A stretch of 64,000 bases of DNA. Origin: Cryptomeria japonica (lineage: Eukaryota; Streptophyta; Pinopsida; Cupressales; Cupressaceae). The translations under genes were made by a program, and so were the position numbers. Under the pieces are notes generated by a model. The model was not told where the DNA came from and ran no database searches. It saw only the letters and a list, made by a program, of their open reading frames with translations. The stretch spans positions 22,694,501 through 22,758,500 of the forward strand of contig NC_081413.1 of NCBI RefSeq assembly GCF_030272615.1. Direction: 5' to 3'. This document shows, in pieces, positions 13,001 through 24,187 of the stretch. Position 1 is the stretch's first letter, and each line of letters begins with the position of its first letter.

Positions 13001-13366
13001 TCATGGTTAAGATTATGAATAGGGTTATGGCTGGAGGTACATTTTGAGTTATGGTTAGGATTAGGTATTAAGATTAGGACAAAGGGTTATTATTAGGGTT
13101 AGGGTTTTCAGTTAAGGTTAAGTAAGAATTAAGGTTTAGAGTTAAGGGTCAAGGTTATAATTGATTATAATTAGGTTTCAAATATGCTTAGGGTTTGATT
13201 ATTGTAAGGGCTTAGTTGGGATCAAGGTATGGGGTAGATTAGGGTTAGGATTTAATAAGGATTAATGTTCAGTTATTATTAAAGTTCAATTGGGGTTAGG
13301 GTTAAGTTTAGAGCTAGAGTTAATTAGGGTTAGAATTAAATCTAGGGCTATGGTTCAATTATTATT
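10020..13366 (+). repeat. Degenerate telomere-like (TTAGGG) array
   Basis: More than 3 kb is built from diverged copies of GGTTAGGGTT-like units, mixing TTAGGG hexamers with TTTAGGG heptamers and many substituted forms (TTATGG, TTAAGG, TCAATT). Only short perfect runs survive (near 12880). There is a higher-order pattern: the anchor GATATTGTCAAGG recurs at 10725, 11688, 12336 and, beyond an insertion, 14512. The array is internal and degenerate, so it is an interstitial telomere-like satellite and not a chromosome end. Confidence 0.85.
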
Positions 13367-14398
13367 TTCGATTAAGTGAAAAATAGGTTGTGAAGGGGGG
13401 CCGAAACCCTTTATAGGAAGATAATCAAAAGATATAAAATTAAAGATCTACTAGGAGGAACACAACACAATAGAGATATAGCTGGAAAAGACAAAAAGGC
13501 AATAAGAATCCAAAAAAGGGAGAGGGACAACACAAAGAAAACTAAGGAACAACCAAGAACAACAAACCCTAAGAAAGATTTATGATAAGCTTTGCCACTC
13601 CTTGCTCCAGAAGGACCATAGAGGCAGCAATACTCTTCAAATCCTCCAGCTCCTTCGTAGACTGGATCATCTTTCTAGTATGAGTATGAGTTATTTTACC
13701 ATGACCAATTGTTAACCCTTCAAGAATCAACACCTTATCCTTGGTGGTATCAATAGTGTTCTTTTCATGTTGGACCTATTCCGACTTGTTGATAATCATA
13801 TTGAAGCTATTGATAGAGGCTTTCATAATTTTTTGGCTTTGTTCTCCAATTTTCTTTAGGGTATTTGCATGTTTGAGAACCCACTTCTCTAGATCATTGA
13901 ATCTATCCTCCACAACCTTGAATTGAGAGCCATACTCACCAGTGATAGCCTCAACATCACAGATGGCTTTATTCAATTCATTTATATAGTTAGGAAGGGT
14001 ACTAAGATTACCATTACCAATAGCTTCAAGGGTAGTCGCTTTCCTGGATGAATGCTTCAACTTGTTCTTCAAACTGTTGATCTCTGAATAGATCCAATCG
14101 ATAACCTTGTAGAACTCCATAATCCCACTCTTTGTGGTATTCAACATGGTTAAAGGGGAATTTCCGCAATCAACATTGATCTCAGGTGCCAAATTCTCCA
14201 AGGTCTCCACATTAACATCTCTAGCATTGGGAGGCAGGGTGTCACCTTCCTTCACAATCTTCCCCTCTTATTCCAAATCATCAGTAGATTTATTGGGGTC
14301 CTGAGTATTGGGTTGAACATTAAGAGAATTATTCTCTTTATCAGGGTTGATGTCGGTGATGATAGTGCTTTGCTTATTTTTCTATTTTGGTTGAGGGG
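13367..14398 (-). mobile_element. Retroposed insert in telomere-like array
   Basis: The telomere-like pattern stops at about 13367 and resumes at 14399. The interrupting 1 kb has ordinary composition, a minus-strand coding remnant and a minus-strand 3' end containing GGGTTTCGGCCCCCC, which resembles plant LINE tails. Flanks ATGGTTCA-A/T-TTATT-A/G-TT at 13350-13366 and 14399-14415 differ at two of 17 positions and may be an aged target duplication. The array itself contains similar words (near 11608), so this is suggestive only. Confidence 0.55.
13776..14255 (-). pseudogene. Coiled-coil protein fragment, unknown family
   Basis: About 159 codons are open on the minus strand with no ATG at the left limit (GTG at 14253-14255, with a TAA a few codons upstream). 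The product is strongly helical and charged, with heptad-like spacing (EINSLKNKLKHSSRK; DRFNDLEKWVLKHANTLKK). I do not recognise the family. Open sequence beyond the stop at 13776 continues in the same style (LEGLTIGHGKITH), so an in-frame stop has probably interrupted a longer protein. It lies in the retroposed insert and may be part of a LINE or captured gene. Confidence 0.5.
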
Positions 14399-14700
14399 AT
14401 GGTTCATTTATTGTTAGATTTTAGTTTAACTTGTAATTAGGGCTTAATTATAGGTTTGTAGCTAAGTTTAGTGTTAGGTTATGGTTAGGGTTCAATTGGG
14501 TCTAGATTAAGGATATTGTCAAGGTTAGGGTTTGATTATGACAAGTGGTTGATCATAGTTATGATTAGTATTATATTTCAATTAGGGTTAGAATTACAAT
14601 TATGATTCAACTACTTTAGGCTTAGGGTTAAATTAGGGTAATATTAAGTTATAAGGTTAAGATTAAGCTACAATTAGGGTTAATATTATAGGATTAAGCA
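14399..14700 (+). repeat. Telomere-like array, continuation after insertion
   Basis: The same degenerate TTAGGG-type pattern resumes here, including the GATATTGTCAAGG anchor at 14512. The right edge fades into AT-rich DNA near 14700. Confidence 0.75.
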
Positions 14701-16132
14701 TTCATAAAACTTATTATCTTCATTATTATGTACATTTTTTTAATACTTCTATAAAATGTATAACTTTAAACTTTGTTCTAATAAAATCAAGGCATTTTAA
14801 AATAGCTTAATTTTTTTTAATTAAAATTATTTTGTGTTAACCTTTTAATTTTTTTATAATTAACATTAAACTTCTTTCTGGCCTTTTCTAAATAATCATC
14901 ATATGTTGTTTTTGAATTAATTTATAACTCAACTAAAATAGAAAAATCACATCTATATGATAAATGAGATATGTCATTTTGAATTTAGAAAAATTATATT
15001 CTTATGATAAAAATTTAGAAACATAGAAACTTATCTTTCCAAATTGAAAACTAAGATTCTTTCATTGTTTTTTTAATCTTTCTAAATTAGAAATTAGATT
15101 ATTTCCTTTCTTTTTAATCTTTCTATAACAAGAGTCTTTGCAAAATTGTATTCATGAAATGCACATACTCTTAAAATTACCTTTTGATTTATATGTGTAA
15201 AAAGGATTAATAAAGTTATACTGTGAATGCATTAATAGAAACTAACTCAATAGAGTTTCTTTTTAATTTTGAAATTGAGAAAAAATAGAATTTAATTTCA
15301 CATGTCTACTCTATTGTTCCTTTTTTTTTAGAAATATGTTTCATTTCTACTCTACTATTCTTTTTTTTTTTTGCATGCAAATCAATTGAATTGTAAAATT
15401 AAAATACATTCTATTTATTTAAATCTTTGAATGCTAAATTTAAAATTAAAATTTAGATATAAATAGAATCTTTCTAGAAAAAATTAAATATTATATTTTT
15501 CTTTTTGAATGCAAATCATTTCTAAGTTCCCAAATTAAATTATTTTTATATTTATTTTAAATTAAATGAATCATGAATCAATTTTACAATAAATTAAAAT
15601 ATAGATATAAACAAGAATCGAACCTTTGTATATTTTTGTCCATAAAAGATAACAACAAATGCCTATGTAAATCTATTTCAAAAGTATTGGAAAAAATAAC
15701 CCAATTTTTTTTTCCATGTTTCACACATTTAGGTAAGAGAAGTCAAGTTTACAAATCCTTGTGATGGAACCTTTCTTTTAGAAATAATGAAAAAAATCAT
15801 ATCGAAATCCTTTGTTTATTAAATTCAAATCATTGCAGTTCCCATTTACAAGATGTCTTATGCAAATTTAACAAGGGGTTCTTTTTTCGAACAAATAAAT
15901 AATATTGAAAGAGTAGTTTCAAAGTATTAATGCAGAAGATAAGAATCAACTTGAAGGAAGGTTCTACCTTGAATGATTTCTAAGGTACACCATAGAGGAA
16001 TTTCTGTAAATTTGAATATAATAAGGAAAACATAAAATCAGAGTTTGAAGAAATAAAGTGAAACGTGAACCCTATAGGTGATATTTCATTTTCATTTGGG
16101 TAATTAATTTTTTGCAAAATTTTTGCCACATT
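14701..16132. other. AT-rich stretch, no gene seen
   Basis: Very AT-rich with poly-T runs. No repeat family, RNA gene or coding sequence is supported. The right part (about 15900-16132) may be the 3' untranslated region of the minus-strand gene candidate next to it. Confidence 0.4.
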
Positions 16133-17205
16133 TTACTTTTCATCGTTGAAGTCACTAAGAAACTCTGAGCAGTTGTCACTGAATGCTTCAACTATTCTTT
16201 GTGAATGAGAAAATGGGTCAGGATTGTTGCTTGTAACATGCCTAAATATGACCTGTGGCCCTAATTTTTATCTTGTCATTGAAGATTACTCATATTATCT
16301 TCAGATTAAAAAAATTGCAACTTTTATTTAAGGAACTCATTAAGATAAACTACAGAGCACTTCTTGGAGGAGGGATACCCGATTTCAGCCAAAACTCCCT
16401 GATAATGCCCATGGAAAGCCTACAAAATAAATACAGTAATAAAATCCTAAAATAAATAGCTTCAAAGAAGAGGCATTAAAATTAATCCAACCAAGCCAGG
16501 TAAAAAATGTTTAAAAAAATAATATAATATAATTATCTTCATCATACAATGAAAATAAATTACTCTTAGAATACATCAGAATGCAAACAAATTACTCTTA
16601 GAATACATAGAATGCAATGAAAATAAATTACTCTCAGAATACATAGGAATTGGTTTTAGAATATATTATGTTTTTTTTAATTTGTGGACTGTAGTCTTCC
16701 TTAGCAAGATGTCACCTGTTTTGGACAAAAAATCTTAATACAAGAAAGAAATGTTTTGGGTGAAGCATTTTACTCACCTTAACCCACGCTTGCAGCGGTT
16801 GTTGCAGATGTGGTCCAATTTCAATCTGTCAAAACGCAATAAGATGGCCTCAGATTGCGTGTATTCTCTCTTTGAATACATTGCAAATGAATTGGCAAAT
16901 GAATCAAACAATTTCCAAACTCACAAAAATAAAATAAGATCTGTTTAATCATTAGAAGAGAATGTTACCAAAATCTATTCAAACTCAACTAGATAAATCA
17001 AATCGAAAAACACAGTATAAAGATAAAAACTCATCAAATGACAAACTAAGATGAGAATGATGCCACATCTCTTACAATCTTGGGAACATATACCATTTGA
17101 GGGGGAGCGTTCAAGTGACTTTTCAGCTGGACTCGCACATTTGGATGTAGGTTGTCATTACAGCTGAGCGATGCGTGGAGATTTTTCATCTCCCATGGGT
17201 TCATC
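16133..17205 (-). CDS. Candidate split host gene, unknown function (3' part)
   Basis: Read on the minus strand, four blocks look like exons with consensus borders. Exon A, 17205-17076, follows CTCAAG and ends before GTAAGAG; its product begins MNPWEMKNLHASLSC. Exon B, 16869-16778, ends before GTGAGT and reads REYTQSEAILLRFDRL. Exon C, 16419-16350, follows TTTTGTAG and reads GIIREFWLKSGIPPPR. Exon D, 16260-16133, follows an AAAATTAG or CCACAG acceptor and ends SEFLSDFNDEK before a TAA. Phases of A to B and B to C agree without a stop. The C-to-D junction is unresolved: C can end at an in-frame TAG (16350-16352) or splice onward. I do not recognise the protein. It is not transposon-like and may be a real gene or the surviving 3' end of one. 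Confidence 0.45.
16544..16655 (+). repeat. Short tandem repeat, about three units
   Basis: Three units of 31-45 bases share AAATTACTCTTAGAATACAT followed by AGAATG. The array lies in the presumed intron between exons B and C of the minus-strand gene candidate. Confidence 0.7.
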
Positions 17206-18471
17206 CTTGAGCCAAGCAGAAATGGGATTCATTATTGTCAGTTTCATAAATCTAATGAGCTGTGAAAGATTAAGGATTTCTGCATTTTATAATTTATTAA
17301 TTTCATTTCACTAGCAGCTGTACGAATCAAATATAGAGCTAAGTGTCTTTATTTTTATTTAAATTCTTTACATTGTTCTTCATGACAGATCTTGTTTGCA
17401 GTTTCTTCGGGGTTTCATGTGATTGATTTCTCATTTCTAGTTCATTTGGGTTCTTCTCTGGTCAGTTATGGCTTCCAGTTGGCTATTGATTGACCTAAGT
17501 TAGAAATCTTTAGAGAACAATTCTAGTATAGGAATTCAAATTTTTGTTTTTCTTTGTATTTCTTCATATACTTGAACAAATATGAATTAATTATGCTATA
17601 AAGAAAATGTAACAAAAAGGGCTAAATATTTTGTTAATCATTGATATAATATTACTTTATAATAAGGATGGCTCTTTTTAATGAAGTGATATTAATATTA
17701 AGTGTATGGTGGAAATATTCAAAATCAAAACATCAACATCATTTAGTGGGAATTATCATGATAATCATTATAATAATAATAAGTGATCATTAAGGATAAA
17801 CATGAAACTTGATTTATTTAGTCAAAATCAAATAAAATACTCATCCTTTTTTTAGTTGAATAAAAGTTAGATTTGGTTCTTCTATTTTTTTGGATTCTAT
17901 CTTAATCAAGAAAATAAGTTTTCAAGAAAACTATCCCATGTTCACTTAGAAGTGACCTTAGATCTCTTCTAATAAATTGAAATTTATAAGAAAGGATATA
18001 TAAAGATAAAGTTAACATGAAGGAATAGTTAAGAGATCAACTAGAAATCGATTGATTAAAAATTATTTATTAGGGAGCCTTATTATTATTTACCTTGGTT
18101 AACTAGCAAGTGTTTAGGCTCTTTTCTCAAGCGTATCATTAATTACGTTTTCCCTTCAAACAAGTAGGTGTTAAAATTCTTTTCCAAAGTCTTGCTATTC
18201 AATCATTTAAATTTCTTACAAGCAAATCAGTAGTAGGATTCATACTTAATGCGTAATGGTTTGTTGCAAAAAAAAATATCTAGCAAGTAAATAAAGTCAT
18301 TTTCATAAGTTATCTTTAAAAGTATCATAATTTCCAAGCAAATAGTACTTCATGTATTTAGTTCAAGTTTAGAATTTTTAATTATTATCACAACGTTTCC
18401 TTCAAAGAAAGTGCTATTCCAAAGTAGTTGATTTATTATGTACCTTTCATTTTTAATTTCGAGCAATAATT
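17206..18471. other. AT-rich stretch, no gene seen
   Basis: No supported coding sequence. If the neighbouring minus-strand gene is real, its upstream exons or first intron would lie here. The right limit is the target site of the gypsy element at 18472. Confidence 0.4.
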
Positions 18472-18476
18472 CCTTG
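18472..18476. repeat. Target-site duplication CCTTG (left copy)
   Basis: CCTTG directly before the 5' LTR is repeated at 26442-26446 directly after the 3' LTR. A perfect 5-bp duplication is what a gypsy integrase produces, so it sets the element limits. Confidence 0.9.
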
Positions 18477-18647
18477 TGTAGCGTCCTAAAATTGCGACAC
18501 TTGCAATTTCGACTGCATTTGGGTCTTCACGATGGCGATGCAACACGGAACCTGAATGGAGACCCCGAAACTTGTTCATGACATCAAAAACTGTATTTCT
18601 CAGCACCCTGGCCTGATCCTCCTTGCACCCTGTTGTCCCAGGAGGTG

Positions 18648-18740
18648 GGACCATGGCGCCCAGCGCCCTAATCCTTCAGGACTAGGGCGCCTAGCACCCT
18701 GGTCCCCCAGGACCATGGCGCCCAGCACCCTGGTCCCTGG
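18648..18740 (+). repeat. 31-bp GC-rich tandem triplicate in LTR
   Basis: Three units begin at 18648, 18679 and 18710, each with a core like GGACCATGGCGCCCAGC followed by a CCCT-TCC part. Every unit contains the palindrome GGCGCC. Related copies are in the 3' LTR near 25106-25199. The block lies just upstream of the TATA box, where LTR enhancers usually are. Confidence 0.8.
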
Positions 18741-18859
18741 CCCTATTTTGGGCCTGCTCTCTTATGGGGCTTCGGTTATTTAAGTTTGCAAATTGGAAAA
18801 TAATCTTCCTAGCTCGGCCTAAGGTTGGGAAAATCAGTCTATCAACCCTAATTGACAAG

Positions 18860-18866
18860 TATATAA
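18860..18866 (+). promoter_or_regulatory. LTR TATA box
   Basis: TATATAA in the setting AAGTATATAAACTACA. The same sequence is kept in the 3' LTR near 25317. It probably drives pol II transcription of the element, with RNA starting about 30 bases downstream. Confidence 0.6.
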
Positions 18867-19573
18867 ACTACATTTCCTCTCCCATTTTGAGGAAGAGGAC
18901 ATATGTGAGCAAGACGTGGAAACGATATTCAAGCATTCAAACATTCAAGCATTCCAGCATTCCTTCAAGCAATTGAGTATTCTAAGTCTCCATTCAAGGC
19001 TAAGTGTTGCATTCAAGACAAGGATTCAACCATTGAAGAGGAGATTACTTACAACACATTACATACTACATACATTACACCTTCACATGTTGCAGGTATG
19101 CAGCTGTAATTGAAGATCTGGAATCCTTGTGCAGAGAAGAACAGATCCCCCTTCATTTCGCGGATTTTTCGGAGGACCGTGTGCACGCCGGGCGCCATCG
19201 TCCCGTCAACTTTCACTCAAATTTGCAGGACAGCACCGTCTCAACATTTTACTGGTAATTCCAGGTCCGCAGCTTCATCCCATATCCCTATCTTTGTTTA
19301 TAAGCGAATATTTCCCACTTTGCATGCATTCCTAGTTCAATCTTTCTATCTACATTCTTTACAAAAGAGGGTATCCTTGATATCTTAACCCTTGAAACTC
19401 ATATAGAATCCAATCTTGCATTGCGTGGGATTGGATCTTGTGGGCTTCAACCCCTCTTTTGAATGTAAAGTCTCCCCTAAGTGAAAACCATCAACCCTAG
19501 TGACTCTCCCTTCTCTCTCCTCAGAGTTGGGGAGGGGAGAACAACTAGGGTTCGATTTTTTCGCTTTACATTT

Positions 19574-19592
19574 TGGTGAACCCGACGTGAAC
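19574..19592 (+). promoter_or_regulatory. Primer-binding site
   Basis: TGGTGAACCCGACGTGAAC begins three bases after the 5' LTR. It starts with TGG, complementary to the CCA end of a tRNA, and is where minus-strand priming is expected. It is not the initiator Met-tRNA site. I do not assign the tRNA with confidence. Confidence 0.7.
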
Positions 19593-20749
19593 ATCCTCAT
19601 TCTGATTATTCATGGTTAGATCTGAAAAATTTGCTTCCTTAATTACATTTCCATGTTTGATCTTTTGCAAATTTTAGAGGCTAATTGCATAAAAACCCTA
19701 AAATTTTCTTTTTCGTAATTAAACTTGTGAAATGTTTAATTGTTAATGCTTGTTTCAGATCTACCCTTCTATTGCAAATTGTCAATTCATATTTGTGCTT
19801 TAATTCTGAAAATTAAGTGGTTAAATATCAAAACCCTAATTTTTTAAAACCTCCTTGGTTCAACCTTTGACTGATAATTTCACTAATCAAAACACCTCCA
19901 AATCGGCTGTAATTTTGGATTCCGCAATAAAATCACAATATCTTTCATCCTTGAAAATTTGGAAAAAAGTTACGAGGACCGTGTGCACCCCGAGCGCCAT
20001 CGTCCCTGACATTTTTTTCAAAATTTCGGGAGCTAGATCTTACTGTATTTTTCTGCTAAAATCCAGAATTTTGGCTGATTTTATCAATTGTAACACTTTC
20101 AAAATTAAAGTCAAAGTTGGTCTAGCTTGGATTGAGGCTTCTAATCATTCAAAAATTGTTGAAATTGAAATTCCTATCAAAATTGTGTTTCTTATAGTCC
20201 CAAATCTGAAAAGTGTGTTAGCATTCATTCAAAATTTCAGTGTTTTATTCAAATCTTTACAATTCGTGACTTTTGAAATTAAGTGTTTAATTGCAACAAC
20301 CTTGATTTCCACTTTCAAATTCGAATTTTGCATGAAATTGAGTCAATTTTTAAATTTCAAAACTTGCATTGCTTTCAGCATTCCCTCTAAAATCATAAAA
20401 TTCAAAATTTCAGTTTCCCTCTCTTTTTCAAAATTCAAATTTTACATTTTTCAACAATCTTGGTAGGGTTCAATTTTGAGATTGCAACTTTAATTTGGCC
20501 TATCTACAGATTATAAAATCACTCAATTTTTTCAGATTAGCTTTAAAATCATCATAACTTTCATCCCTGAAAATTTCGAAAAAAGTTGTGAGGACCGTGT
20601 GCACTCCGAGCACCACGGTCCCGGACAATTTTTTCGAAATTTCGAGAGATTGTCCTGATTGCATTTTACAACTTAAATCTAGGAGATTGGCTGATTTTAT
20701 TGAAATTTGCTACCTCTAAAATTCAAAATCTTCTCTCTCTCTTTAGTGC
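19593..20749 (+). other. Long 5' leader of gypsy element with duplicated segment
   Basis: About 1.2 kb of AT-rich leader before the gag start. A segment of about 200 bases occurs twice, around 19941-20130 and 20556-20745 (616 bases apart). Each copy carries a TTTCATCC-TGAAAATTT-GAAAAAAGTT lead, then a GC-rich motif (19976-20006 and 20592-20622), then a TTGGCTGATTTTAT stretch. An open frame at 19855-20466 crosses part of it but has no sign of being a protein. Confidence 0.6.
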
Positions 20750-23700
20750 ATGAGTTTTACAACAATAAGCCCTACTTACACTATTCCCGTTAGACGAAGC
20801 CTTAGAATTAAGTCTTTCCAAGGTGTAATTACCGAGGAGATGGAACCTAATTTGAATGGCCTCTTTAATGAGGACATGGGTAATTCCTCTAATCGTCTTA
20901 ATGATGAAGAAGCTCTCCATGAGGTTTTTGTAGAACAACTTTCAAAATTGGATAACCAATTTGATGATTTTTGACAATGGATGTCTCAAGAATACCCCGA
21001 TAGCGAAGCTCTTTCATTAATTGAGGGTCTAAAACGTATGGTTCAAAGTGATAAGAATGGCATTGATATTTTGCGTGGTATCGCACACATTGTGGATTCG
21101 AATGTGATGCCTATGAAGAGTTGTGGCGAAACTTTAGGTTATACACAACCTCCTACTCAAGTTAATCATTATATTCCTTTGACAACTCCTATTGCTAGTA
21201 TACCTACTTTTACATCAAACATAATGACTACTTCAACACAAGACATTCCTCCTATGATCACCAGTCATGGGGGCAATCCCTCTTCTTCAATCAACCCTCT
21301 TCCTTCATTCAATCCGACTTCTTCATTCATTCCTTCAATAAGTGTTCCTATTATATCACCACAAATGAACATGACGCAAGGGGGCAACTCGTTTAATCAT
21401 TCCATTCCTCGTTGTAGTGTTCCTCCTTTCCAATCATCTCCTATGACTAACTATCATAGTGTCCCACCACCTTACTCTCTACCTTCTTTCAATAACATAA
21501 CACCTCCATCACAATCTAACACGTCTAATATGAACTCTTCGACTGAAGCGACCATTAACAATCTTGCACAAACTGTCTCTTCTTTATAGCAACAAATGGC
21601 CTCTATGAATCAATCTAAGTTTAGTGTGCCCATATTTGATGTTGCGAGCCCACTTTCTCTCGACATTGTTCGAGCTATTCCCCCTAAACATGTTGAAATT
21701 CCACATTTGGAGCTTTATAATGGTAAGGGTGATCCTCTAACACATGTTAAGACCTTTCAAACAATATGTACTAATTTTGCTTATGACCAAAGGTTGCTTG
21801 CAAAACTGTTTACTAGAACATTAAGAGATAAAGCCCTACAATGGTATTGCTCGTTGCCTTCCTATTCTATTACTTCTTTCGAATAACTTGCAAATTCTTT
21901 CATTCAACAATTTCAAAACAATATAAGTCCTAAAGTTACTTTGATTGATTTAATGCATTGTAAACAAGGTGTTAAGGAAAAAGTGACTGATTTCATTGGT
22001 AGATATAAGCATTTGTATGCTCAAGTTTCCTTTCCAGTGCCTGACAATGATATTCAAAGAATCTTTATTTCTAATTTACAAAAAGATATTAGAGAAAAAC
22101 TCCTGTTTTCTGAGTTTACTTCTTTCCAACAGTTGTGCGCAACTCTTCACAATTATCAACTGACTGTGAGTCAAATGGAACAAGAAAATCCTATGGCTCC
22201 GAGTGATAAGGGTGATAGTAGTCAACAACGATTTGGGAAGTTTAAACCGAACAGAGAGTCCATTAAATTCAATGAACACATCATCAACAACAATGTGAAT
22301 GCAGCAACAGGTGTGCCTCCCATTTCTAAGTTTTTCAGGAAAGAAAGAAAGTTTAATCCTTTGAATGAATCATTGCATAGTATTATGAGTAAGTTATTGG
22401 AACAAAATGTGCTTACTCTTCCTCCTATAAGGCAAATAGATCCTGCAAAGATTAATTCACCCTATTTTGATAACAAATCTTTTTGTCAATTTCATCGTCA
22501 TCCTGGGCATGATACTGAAAAATGTTTTGCTTTAAAGGGTAAAATTCAAGATTTGATTGATAATAATACTATTTTTGTTTCTGGAGTGAATGATAAAGGC
22601 AACACATCTGTAGCTCCTCCTAACCAAAATCTTCAGATTTTTAATGATCCATTGCCTTCTCATAGCTCTAATGCGATTGATACTACTGATTCCTCTGTCT
22701 CACCTGATGATCTTGTGTCTATGACTCCTAATGTGATTAACTTTGTGGAGCAGCAGAAAATCCCTAAAGAACCTTCCATCACCTTTGATTCCAGTGAAAC
22801 TATCAGGGCACCTGATGGTCCTTTATATATAGTTGCAAAAGTAAAAAATACACCTTGCCATGGAGTGCTTATTGATCCTTCTTGCATGGTTAATGTCTTT
22901 ACTAAAGAATTTCTTTTTACTTTGCAATTGAATCAAGTGATCTATGACGAAACAAATGTGGTTGTGAAATTATTTGATGCATTTTCTTCTCCTGCAATTG
23001 GTTCTATTACATTACCTATTGAGGTCCATAACAAATCTCTTGATGTGAGTTTTGCTATTATTCCATCATCCGAACAATTTCGTGTGAAGCTAGGCTATCC
23101 TTGGCTATCTTCCATGAAAGCTATTGCTTCTCCTATTCACAAGTGTTTGAAATTTCCCCATAGTGGTGAAGTTGTTACTGTCAATCATAGTCTCTTTAAA
23201 CCAGCTGAAAGAACTTCTAGCATTCCTATTGATTACTTTTGGCCTAAACAATTCCAATCTCTTCCACCGCGAAGTGATCATCTTTTCAAATCTTATCAAA
23301 AGTGGAAAAAAGATATGATCCTATCTCTAAGTGAACCTAGAACACCCAAACTTGACATTCCTATCGTTCTTGAAAAGGAAGTTCTTCCTTTGAAAGATAA
23401 AACCAATGTCTTTCCTCAAGAAGATTCCCAACCCATCCCTATGGATGTGACTATGCCTATGTCTAATAAACCTTCTAAAAGTAGACCTATACCTCCTCGT
23501 CATGATGGACTTGGTCTCCTTCCTAAACCAAATATTCCTCCCTTATATGGAGCAGTTCCTCCTCCTTCCTCTTATGGAGAGAAGAGACCTTCCTCTTCTC
23601 CTATTGTTCAACCTAAGAGACCACAACCTAAACACCCAAGCGATAAGGATGAGAACATTCCTCCTCCTCACTCTCCTCAACTCCCTATTAGGACTAGACG

Positions 23701-24187
23701 AAATCATTCTGCACATGAACGCCGATGAAAGTGTCATCTTAGAGCTCAGGCAGCTGCTTCTCAAACTTTGCAATCCCCAAAAACACCTTTAGCCAGTATT
23801 ATTCCGTTTTCTCCTCAGCCGACGATTGAGCCAAAATCTTATAAACATAAGATGCATGATGGTCTTGATCCTGTGCGAGTTAAAGATCCTATTTTTATAA
23901 ATCTTGATGATGACATAGATGAAAATATTATTCATGATGAAAATGTTACTCCTGTTCATTCTGATAGTGAATATGAATATGTTGATGTTGATTTATCTAA
24001 CGCATTTTCTAAAGAACTTATCCTAGCTCCTAGAGAAGAACAACGTGGCTCGAAACATGAACACAGCCCTTGTTTGGATCTTGTGATAGCTCCATTTGCT
24101 GTGTTGGATGTTCCTCCTCTAGCGTGTTTCTTACCTTCCCAAAATATTGATCAGCAAGATCGGGGGGTAGATGACGTGCTAGACTAG
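20750..24187 (+). pseudogene. Gag-protease polyprotein with four premature stops
   Basis: One frame of about 1,145 codons begins at the ATG at 20750 and ends at TAG 24185-24187. It is broken by TGA 20972-20974, TAG 21587-21589, TAA 21884-21886 and TGA 23726-23728, with no frameshift between. Domains in order: a Pro/Ser-rich N-terminal part to about residue 280; the gag capsid core (LELYNGKGDPLTHVKTF; ALQWYCSLP); an altered zinc knuckle, CQFHRHPGHDTEKC, near 22480; and a protease-like domain near 22800-23200. There the catalytic region reads GVLIDPSCMVNVF, with Asp followed by Pro-Ser instead of Ser/Thr-Gly, and KLGYPWL stands in for ILG..W. The tail is Pro-rich then acidic. Each stop is one transition away from a sense codon. 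Confidence 0.88.

Larger units (their letters stand above)
18477..19570 (+). repeat. 5' LTR, 1,094 bp
   Basis: It starts TGTAGCGTCC and ends GCTTTACA. It holds a 31-bp GC-rich triplicate (18648-18740), a TATA box TATATAA at 18860-18866, and a 31-base GC-rich motif at 19174-19204. It matches the 3' LTR throughout except for a duplication present only in the latter. In the first 80 bases nearly every difference from the 3' LTR is CpG here and TpG or CpA there. Confidence 0.92.

Noticed and set aside
10020-14700. Possible true telomere
   Set aside because: The repeat is degenerate, internal, and flanked on both sides by ordinary chromosomal and transposon DNA.
19855-20466. 203-codon open frame in the leader of the gypsy element
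   Set aside because: It crosses the duplicated non-coding segment and the GC-rich motif, has low-complexity Ile/Lys/Phe composition, and the second copy of the segment is not open in the same way.
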